Shown one piece after another: positions 56,140 through 64,000 of a stretch of DNA of 64,000 bases. The translations under genes and the position numbers were made by a program. This stretch comes from Inia geoffrensis (taxonomy: Eukaryota > Chordata > Mammalia > Artiodactyla > Iniidae), in the NCBI GenBank assembly GCA_036417435.1, contig CM070900.1:29985496-30049495 (forward strand), written 5' to 3'. How positions within the stretch are numbered: position 1 is the first letter of the stretch; each line of letters starts with the position of its first letter. The notes under the pieces were generated by a model that was not told where the DNA came from, made no database searches, and saw only the letters and a program-made list of their open reading frames with translations.

Positions 56140-57775
56140 ATTATTTCATGGGTAACACAAAATACTTTTTGTCCCTTGGAAACCTAAGAGATAGTAGCAA
56201 ACATCTAAGTGCAGGGATCCATTTTCCAGTATTAGCAATCTTATTCTGCAAGTAAGAAGACATTGTTTTACAGACTGAGTCATCCCTTTTGGAAGTAGAA
56301 TATTGTCATCACAGAACAAAAAGTACCAAGTCACTGGGGAAAAAAAGAACAGCCACAGTTACCATTCACAGTTTGTTAAAGGAACTGCTGCCCTCATTTA
56401 CTAATATATTAATAAATGGTTAATTAAATTCCTCTTTCATTTGGTGATGCTATATTCCATTGACCTTTTCCAGTTCTATGAATGATAGTGCTAAAAACAA
56501 TGTGCTTCAAAGACAATAAAGAGGCATAGGATGGACACAAGGTTATAAATGAGCATGTATACACGTGGTTTAATTTTAGAGGAATGGGTTGCTTCTTAAG
56601 TAGAATTTCTCTCTCTTGCCAGCTAACATGCCCGAAATTCTACTATTGGATTTTATCATTTCAGCCCTTCTGTTCTTCAACAAATCACCATCTTAAGAGA
56701 CATAATAGAGTTTTCCGCCAAAGCTTTAATAAAATGAAATCACTTATCATCTTGTTGGCTTAGAAAAAAGGTAACATCACCTTATAGAAATGGGTGGTAA
56801 GAAGAGGAGAGGGGTGCCAGGAAAGGCAAGCAATATTACAAGGGAGCATATTTCTAACTGTATCCACCTTTCCATTTAGGAAAACATTAAGAAGGCTGCC
56901 AGTAATGACTTAGATCTTGGATACCCCAAACTCTTTGCTTCAGTTTCTTCTTAAGAAGAAATATTACCTAAAACATCTATTAAAGTGGACCATGGTCCCC
57001 AGAGGCCCAAATGTACTCTGCATCCCCTAGAACAGAGCAACTTGAAATTTTATTGGACATCCACCTATGTATGTAGAATTTAAATAATAATAAACTGTTT
57101 TATGAAATGATTTATTTCTTTTGCTTTGATTGGGAGTTGAGACTCTATCTTGATAAAGAAGATACTACCCGCCCCTTTTTCTAACTAAGTGGATAGCATA
57201 TTATAGTTTTGTTTAAAAGTAACACTTGTCGGTTCACACACAAAAAAATAACATGCCATAATCATAGTTTAGTTCTTTGCTAAAAGTACTTACTGTAGCA
57301 GCTGTGAATTTTCACTTAAGACAACTCGTGGGCTTAGAGAAGAGACAATCTTTTGTGATTACTACACACTCAATGGACAACATTCAAAATAACCTATTAA
57401 TTTAAAAAATTCACAAATGTGAAGTTGTAGACTTTTCTTTTGGTAGTTAGAGTAAAGCTGAATTAGTGGCACTTAACATTATAAATTCCAAGAACTTTGT
57501 AAAGTATTTTAGAAGTTCTAGGTGAGACTGGACCTATCATTACTAATACTTTTAACATTAAGCAAACTGGCTCCAGGGCCAGATGAGGTAGAGTAAGCCA
57601 CTCCACCCCATCCTTCACACTGTATACATTCTCTATACAGCTATATAACCTCTACCCAGCTATAAAACCTGACAGGATGCAAGGAGCAACCAGGTGAAGA
57701 CTCTGAAAAATAAAGAGCAGCAAGCAGATTGGGGAAGAACACAAGAATTCCTAACACCTCTGAAATGGCAATGAG
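56140..57775. other. Unassigned, repeat-poor sequence
   Basis: About 1.6 kb with no recognised repeat or gene. Stop-rich; frames up to 62 codons only, plus part of a 108-codon minus frame. Confidence 0.4.
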
Positions 57776-57779
57776 CTTA

Positions 57780-59470
57780 CTAACATTTTTTCTTCTTGTT
57801 TCTTTCAACCTAACCGATCTCAATGTAATCTGAGACCCCAAAGTGGTAACTGGGGCAGAGGCAAAGAGTTCCTTCTGATTTTGCTGGGAGAGTGGAAAGA
57901 ATTCCCAAACACTCAGAGAGAGGGCAGAAATGATCATTTTTCTTTTACTGTTTCTCCATTTCTTCACACTGGAGCCCCCAAGAAATCCTGTGCTAGCAGC
58001 AGTAGTGGCAGAAATGGGAGCCTGCAGGAGCCAGAAATCAGAGAGAGAAACACATTCCTCTCTATTTTATGAAACTATGGTTCCAAGAGAAGATTTCTCT
58101 CTCTCTCGCTTGCTCACTCACTCTCTCTGTCCTCTTGCAACTTGGCCTTGGATGTAGACACAATCACAGTGGTGCACAGCAAGGCTGGGCACTGGGCAAC
58201 CAAAGCCCCAGCGTTCTGGATGGAGGACTGAAATGGAGCACTTAAGAGAAATGTTAAATACTGGGGAGACTGAAGAGAAGAAGTTTGGGATGATAATACC
58301 ATGAACTTGTTTATGAATTGCATGGATCTGATTCTAATCAGCATGTTGAATAATTTGAGAGCTGAACAAATAGATCACTGCCCAGATCCCACAGTGGTCA
58401 CCATGTGGCACATATGTGGAACAGATCTGAACTGCACAACAAAGGATTTGAACACTGAACTGACACTGAGGCCACAGCCCAAAGAAGGTACATTATAACT
58501 TGCAACTTGAACCTAAACTGCTCAAACAAAAGTAAACATTCTCCTTAAAATTCAACAGACTCAAAGTTTCATAACATAATATTCAAAATGTCTAGGACTT
58601 AACACAAAATTACCAGACATACCAAGAACCAGAAAAATCTCAACTTTTATGGGAAAAGAAAATTAACAGATATTGATGTGCTCAGATAAGAAAAATGGTA
58701 GAATTATTTGATAAAGAATTTAAAAGCATAAAAACGCTTTAACAAACAGTTGCAAAGACACTTAAAGCAAATGGAAAAACAGGAAGTCTCTTCAGAGAAA
58801 AAGATGATATAAAGAAGAATTAATTAGACTCATGAACTGAAAAGGTACAATAAGTGAAATTATAAACTCACTGGAAGGGCTCATTAGCAGAATGGAGAAA
58901 ACAGTCAGTGAATCTGAAGACAGAACAATAGAAATTATCCAATCTGAACAACAAAGAGACAACAGTCTTAGGAACTTGTGGACAATAACAGAATGTCTAT
59001 TATTCTGTACTGTACTCTTTCTCTTCTCTCAGAGACAGAACTAAGAAAATCTGAAGAAATAATGGCTAGAAACTTTTAAAGTCTGGTGAAATACATAAGC
59101 CTACAGATTTAAGAAGTTCAGCAAATCCCAAACAAGGAAAAAAAAAAATCAATGCCCCCAAACATAATTAAACTGCTAAAGACAAAGAAAAAAACCTTGA
59201 ATGTTACCTATGTTTAAGTAATGATTTGAATGATAGCAGATTTCTTTTCAGAAACCACGGAGCCAGAGGAAGTGTCACAGCATTTTTAAATAGCTGAACA
59301 AAAAATACTATGAGCCCAGTGAAAATGTGAACAAAAAATACTGTGAACCCAGTGAAAATATCCTTCAGAAATGAAGAGCAAAACAAAACATTATCAGATG
59401 AAGAAACTAAAAGAATTCACTACCAGCAAATTTGCTCTGAAGTTGGGCAAATAACATTAGAAAGGCAAAG
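57780..59470 (+). mobile_element. Old L1 (L1M-type) 5' region and ORF1 area
   Basis: 57780-58500 resembles an old L1 5' untranslated region (gtgctagcagcagtagtggc, gtagacacaatcacagtggt, tggatctgattctaatcagc, gatcactgcccagatcccac). 58540-59470 continues into ORF1-type text (ttgataaagaatttaaaagc, tagcagaatggagaaaacag, acaatagaaattatccaatc, gaagaaataatggctagaaa, ccttcagaaatgaagagc). Every frame is broken by stops. Inside is a 33-bp tandem duplication (59295-59360). Confidence 0.6.
59295..59360. repeat. 33-bp tandem duplication inside the L1
   Basis: Two 33-bp units (59295-59327, 59328-59360), each tgaacaaaaaatact.tga.ccc with few differences. Length is a multiple of three. Confidence 0.85.
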
Positions 59471-59690
59471 CAACTTGTTTTTGATCACTGGATGATTCTC
59501 TTTCCTTCTTTCTCAATTATATTTCAGCCCATCGATAGCAATAATTTATAAATATCTCTGGAACTCAGTAAACACTACTCTGACATGGTAAAGAACAGTA
59601 AAGTGCATTTATTGCTTCGGTGGGACTTTCAGCCAATAACATATCTATACCCCTTTATTCATATATAGGCATGGAAAGTGAATGGACTTT

Positions 59691-60006
59691 TTTTTTTCTT
59701 TATTTTCGCTACGTTGGGTCTTCGTTGCTGTGTGCAGGCTTTCTCTAGTTGCAACGAGCGGGGGCTGCTCTTCGTAGTGGTGCACGGGCTTCTCACTGCG
59801 GTGGCTCCTCTTGTTGCGGAGCACAGGCTCTAGGTGTGCGGGCTTCAGTAGCTGTGGCTCGCGGGCTCTACAGCACAGGCTCAGTAGCCGTGGTGCACGG
59901 GATTAGTTGCTCCGTGGCATGTGGGATCTTCCTGGACCAGGGATCCAACCCATGTCCCCTGCATTGGTGGGTGGATTCTTAATCACTGTGCCACCAGGAA
60001 AGACCC
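59691..60006 (-). mobile_element. Older, long CHR-type SINE
   Basis: Minus-strand copy with a T-rich tail (ttttttctttattttcgct), the long body (gggtcttcgttgctgtgtgc, gttgcaacgagcgggggctg) and the tRNA-like 5' end at 60006. Flank tggactt occurs at 59683-59689 and 60007-60013, followed by T-runs, a short target duplication. Confidence 0.9.
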
Positions 60007-60009
60007 TGG

Positions 60010-61095
60010 ACTTCTTTTAATAATACTCAATTTTGAGTTTCTTATTATAATAACAAAAAAAAAATTAGAGGAGATTTTTAGAATAATTATCATAGAGAAG
60101 GATTTGAATACATTTGGGGGAATATAAGGAAAGTAGTACTTTTGGGGAATGATTTTCTTGTTATTAATCAAAAGCAAAGCAGTGTTATCACAATAGTCAA
60201 AACAGCTAGACTCCTCCTTTCTGAACCCCACCAGAGTCCCCCGGTCCCTTCATCTCTCTGAGATTAGAAAATCTAGAGAATCCATCTTTGGAGCTAGGCC
60301 TGATTTCCTTGCACAAATATCACTAGTTATAAGGTCTATACATGTGCTTGAGTGTCTTCAGCCATGATTTATCAGCTAAAGATAAAAATCATGAGGAAAG
60401 AGAGACCTGGATTTATCTTCATAGTATTTTAATGTTTTTAGATATCTTCTGAAAATTGAACTTATACATGTTGGTCCTCTGCTAGACTTACATTTCTAGG
60501 GAGCTGAAGTTCCCAAACAAAAACTAAACTTCAGCAATAACGGTCTTTTTGACAAATCCTCCTATCTCTTTGGGTGACTGTATTATTTTTTAAAGCATAC
60601 CCTGCTTAAAAATACGTTATTTTTCTTGATTCATTTACAGTCTGTTTAAGAATTTCTTCTCCATCTGCTTTTATTCCTTGTTTCAGTTTAAAAGGAAGGG
60701 CTGCCTGAACTCAGTGGATCAATAAACAGCAACACACACTAATGTATTCATTAGGATGTTAAAATCTTATTTCCTGTTAGTCAGTATGGCTCACCTGGGC
60801 TTTCATGTTGGCTCTAAGGACATATTATAGCTGATCTTTCTCTGGAACGTTTTACTTGTTGCACATTTTGCACTGAGGAAGGTACAAGAAAGTGACTTGA
60901 CTGTTAACTGCAGAAGTTCCACAGCGATCACTCCTGTTCTCATCCATACAGCAGGCGTAACAATAGGTAAATATCTCCTTGAATATTAAGGGCTTAATCA
61001 AAATCCTATATTTCAGCACAGACTTCTCAACCAAATGGGGCAACAAGAAATGAACATATGAATAGATATGAGATTTCACTGCTTTTTAGCAAAAC
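60010..61095. other. Unassigned, repeat-poor sequence
   Basis: No repeat recognised. 75- and 82-codon minus frames have no domain. Confidence 0.4.
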
Positions 61096-61099
61096 TGAA

Positions 61100-61860
61100 G
61101 AATTGGCTGTCTTACTTTAAAAAGGATTTATAATGATCAAGACCTTTTGGCGTGATTTAAAACTGTTTACATAATCCTGCTGATGAGACCTGCTTTGGGC
61201 TTTTCTCTCTAAGCAGCATGACAAGGGGGCTGCCTTCTCAATGACTTTCAGGGAGGGGGACTCAGAAAGAAAGGTTGATTTCAGCCCATGCCACTCTGAG
61301 CAGGAAGCCAGGAGACGAACTGCTGGTGCTACTCTGCTCTGCTCTGCAGCTCCCACTGGTGACAATGTCTTTTTAGCCTTATTCTCAGATCAAGTGGGAA
61401 ATTACGAACACATTAATGCCCTCCAGTCAAATACTTGCCAAGATAACAGATGGCCGATAACACCAAGCAACCTTGACCTGTGGTCACCGGCCCCGTCAAT
61501 CAAGCACAGGATCTCTCCTCTGGGGAAAACACTGTCTTCTGTGCAACACAGCGTGTTCAAATATCATGGCAGATTTAATAAAACACGTAGTCCACACAGC
61601 AAATATGGGCACAGCATCTTCCCTCGTGTGAACTGGAGTACCGGCATGCTACATAAATTCCCTGAAGTCTTCAACTGCTTCCACATAAACACTGGACAGA
61701 AAATGGAACACTGCTGAGCCAGAATCAACAGTTATATTCGACATCTGAAATCAAAAATCTCTATTTGGGGTCTGACAGTACACTTGGGTGTCATACACCA
61801 CACAAGTAAGTGCCCACCTAAATCAGAGGAAATAGCCATTGTCTAGAGATTAAATGTATG
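61100..61860. other. Repeat-poor block with the longest non-repeat open frame
   Basis: No transposable element is recognised. The plus strand stays open for 158 codons (61241-61717), from MTFREGDSERKVDFSP to GQKMEHC. I see no signal peptide, transmembrane segment, known domain, Kozak-like start or splice sites. On the minus strand an 82-codon frame overlaps. Higher complexity and several CpG dinucleotides (gatggccgataac, ggtcaccggccccgtc) suggest constraint or recent unique sequence rather than a gene. Confidence 0.3.
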
Positions 61861-62073
61861 TTATTAACCAATGTGCTTGGATGGATCCGTTAGGTGTGAA
61901 AATCCTACAGATGTTTCAAAGCACATTTGCCATTTGGTGGTAAAGGAGAGAATGTTCTTACCAATGCTAAAACTCCACAAGCACAAATGCTGACATAAAG
62001 AGGATATCTAAATAGATGCATGGATGCTGACATTGAGAGCCCAGCCATAAAGATCTATCAAGAGGTCATTAGA

Positions 62074-62155
62074 AAATGGATAACTAATAAGAACTTGCTG
62101 TATAAAAAATAAATAAAATAAAATTCAAAAAAAAAAAACCAAAAAAAAAATATAT
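62074..62155 (+). mobile_element. Extremely short L1 3'-tail insertion
   Basis: ataactaataagaacttgct and gtataaaaaataaataaaat is L1 3'-terminal text, followed by A-runs. The 10-bp duplication ggtcattaga at 62064-62073 and 62156-62165 shows it is a discrete retroinsertion of only about 82 bp. Confidence 0.75.
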
Positions 62156-62339
62156 GGTCATTAGAGATCTGGTGCAGCTGTTTCTAAAACAAAGAGACAT
62201 ACTTGTTGGGATAGGCTATATACATATGAGGTGTGTAGCTGGGGATCTGGTAGCCTAAGAAATAGTATCACAAAGATTCACTGACTTAGAAGCAAGAGGT
62301 CAGGCTCCAGTGCCCACTCTGGGCCCTACTCCTAACTGA

Positions 62340-62612
62340 TGACGTTGTGGGAAGTAATTCAGAACAATGAATGAGAACTTGGGCTCCAGATACAAGATGA
62401 GCCTGGGCTTGATCCCTAACACTTACTACCTCCATGGCCTTGGGCATATGACATAAACTCTCTGCCTCAGTTTCTTCATCAGTCGAATGAGGATAGTAAT
62501 GCTTTTCCCAAGGCATTATTGTGATCATCAAATGTAATAAAGTATGTTAAGCCTTAGCACGATGCCTGGTATAGACGAAGACTCATTAAATGTTAGTTAT
62601 TATTAATAAATG
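62340..62612 (+). repeat. MIR, near full length
   Basis: Sense MIR in order: gagaacttgggctccagata, cttgatccctaacacttact, catggccttgggcatatgac, ctctgcctcagtttcttcat, gcacgatgcctggtatagac, gactcattaaatgttagtta. Confidence 0.88.
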
Positions 62613-62869
62613 TTCATCATTACTATTAATAGTTTAGTAAATGTTGGGAGAATAACTTATGCATTCTGAGCCTATCTTCTCATCTGTGGAAAGAGAAATT
62701 GGAATAGATTATTATGATAAAATGCTTCCAGCTCTAACATCCCACAGATGTGTAACTCCAATTTATTGCTGGTGAATACAGATGTCTCCTACAGATATAT
62801 GATAGGATACTAATGCATTTTGGAAGATAAAATTGTTTAAGCGGACATTTTATTTCCTAAAAGGTCCAA

Positions 62870-62985
62870 GGCATGAGCTCATTAAATCTTTACCACAACT
62901 CTGTGCGTCAATAAGAGATGAGGAAACTGAGGCTCACACAGGTTAGGGGGTTGCCCGTGGTCACAGAGTTTCCAGGACTAAAAAC
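62870..62985 (-). repeat. MIR relic
   Basis: Antisense MIR: gagatgaggaaactgaggct, gttgcccgtggtcacagagt. Confidence 0.7.
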
Positions 62986-62991
62986 CTAGGT

Positions 62992-63182
62992 ATGGCAGCA
63001 ACAGGACGGAGAAAGGAGAGTGAGGGCACAAGGTGGGAGATGAGCTTGTCAGAGCGTCTGGAGGACCAGGCAGCCCCGACAGTGTGCCATGCAGGCCCGC
63101 AAGATGCCAGCACTCCTTGTGAGGTGACTGAAACCCAGGCTCGGCAGCCAAGGGGAAGGAGAGGAGAGGGGGTGTCGGGTTA
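62992..63182 (-). repeat. Possible L2 fragment, GC-richer
   Basis: The text aggaccaggcagccccgaca, gtgtgccatgcaggcccgca may be antisense L2. The 63-codon plus frame has no domain. Confidence 0.3.
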
Positions 63183-63339
63183 ATTTATTTAACATAAATA
63201 ATGTATTCCTTAATTATCTGCCACATGATTAAGTAATTCTGATGTAAATAATTGAAATCAAGGGAAGGGGAGGACATCAAGTGCAGGGAGCTCTGTTCTT
63301 AAAAATATACTTGCAAGGTAGAGGACAATGTGGATTTCA

Positions 63340-63605
63340 AAGGAGGACTTCCTTAGACCATTTACGCATGGACACCGTGAGTGCCACGATGTGCCAGGCA
63401 TTGTGTAAGACTCTGGGAGTATAACAAGCTGAGTTCTCAACTTAGAGCAGTACACAATCTCACGAGGAAGCCAACTATGTAACCGAAAAACAGTATTTTA
63501 CACTGTTATCAGTCCTATGGCGGAACCGAGGAGAGAACAACCAATTGTGAGGAAGGTTAACTAAGGATGGACTCTAGTTGGAGCTTAAAATAGAACAAAC
63601 AGGAG
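63340..63605 (-). repeat. L2 relic
   Basis: Antisense L2 3' order: acgatgtgccaggcattgtg, ctctgggagtataacaagct, cagtacacaatctcacgagg. Confidence 0.65.
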
Positions 63606-63683
63606 AAGAGTTAGATGCCTGGGAGAAAGGGTGGGACGGAGGCTTGCCACAGTTCCTCTGGAGGTAGATACTATTACTAATTC

Positions 63684-63714
63684 AAGAGAGAGAGAGAGGG
63701 AGAGAGAGAGAGAC
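63684..63714 (+). repeat. (GA)n simple repeat
   Basis: agagagagagagggagagag and further GA units; purine-only on the plus strand. Confidence 0.9.
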
Positions 63715-63884
63715 AGTGATAACCTGCTGTGAAAGAATTTAATTTGACCTACTCTTTATTGTTGTGAAAGTAACAAGTATACTGTTCTCAGTAAATTTTT
63801 AGCACAACCTTTTAAGGAATGGTAACTCAAAGATGCAGCCCGCCGAGAAAAAGCAAAGCTCAATTTGAGAAGGTAGGAACGTGA

Positions 63885-64000
63885 TGCTGGGAGAGCCTGT
63901 CTTTGGAGTCAAACTTCCTGTGTTTGAGTCCTGTCTCCATCTCTCAGGAACTGAGAGACTTCAGGCAGTTCACTTTTACCTCTCTAAGCTCCAGCTTTTT
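63885..64000 (+). repeat. MIR relic running off the window edge
   Basis: Sense MIR: tttggagtcaaacttcctgt, gtttgagtcctgtctccatc, acctctctaagctccagctt. The 3' half lies beyond the window. Confidence 0.7.

Noticed and set aside
1..64000. CRISPR arrays, operons, ribosome-binding sites, insertion sequences
   Set aside because: The window is mammalian. The only regularly repeated units are tandem duplications of two copies and dispersed SINEs; none has repeat-spacer structure.

Overview
This window is AT-rich mammalian nuclear DNA with no supportable protein-coding gene, exon or RNA gene. It reads as intergenic or deep-intronic sequence built from layers of transposable elements. The best pointer to the host is a set of eight closely similar short tRNA-derived SINEs (about 210 bp, beginning ggcttccctggtggcgcag, with a B-box-like ggttcgtgccc). 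I recognise these as the CHR-type SINE of cetaceans. Older CHR-type relatives (one short, three long) and a cetartiodactyl-type L1 3' end are also present, and I saw no BovB or pig PRE-1 copies. A toothed whale or dolphin is the most likely source; this is recognition from memory, not a database match.

Layout. 0-11 kb: L2/MIR relics, a solo MaLR LTR with an intact target duplication (1231-1732), an LTR holding a DNA transposon (2334-3217), a young SINE at 7.7 kb, then a cluster of hAT fragments, a 56-bp tandem duplication, another MaLR LTR and a long SINE. 11-28 kb: L1 3' ends, hAT elements, a miniature L1 made only of its two ends (17437-17614), a young SINE, a run of MIRs, an LTR with intact target duplication (26614-27020), and several kilobases of unassigned single-copy-looking sequence. 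28-38 kb: mostly unassigned, with MIR/L2 relics, a Tigger-type DNA transposon (35006-35529) and two more LTRs. 38-42 kb: the most structured part, a MaLR-like LTR/internal/LTR unit whose first LTR was split by a 5'-truncated L1 that was later split by a young SINE. 42-60 kb: unassigned blocks mixed with five SINEs of several ages, an old L1 carrying a SINE, an LTR with a G-quadruplex-prone tract, and a long old L1 5' region (57780-59470). 60-64 kb: a long repeat-poor block, a tiny L1-tail insertion, then MIR/L2 relics.

Nothing here works together as a pathway or operon. The information is historical (nested insertions that give relative ages) and possibly regulatory: several repeat-poor blocks hold palindromes or transcription-factor-like motifs and are candidates for conserved noncoding elements. 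I found no undescribed biological system. The most unusual items are the miniature L1, a short SINE whose target duplications enclose about 100 bp of extra 3' sequence, and a SINE without target duplications at the broken edge of an LTR. Subfamily names and repeat edges come from memory of consensus sequences and need RepeatMasker confirmation.
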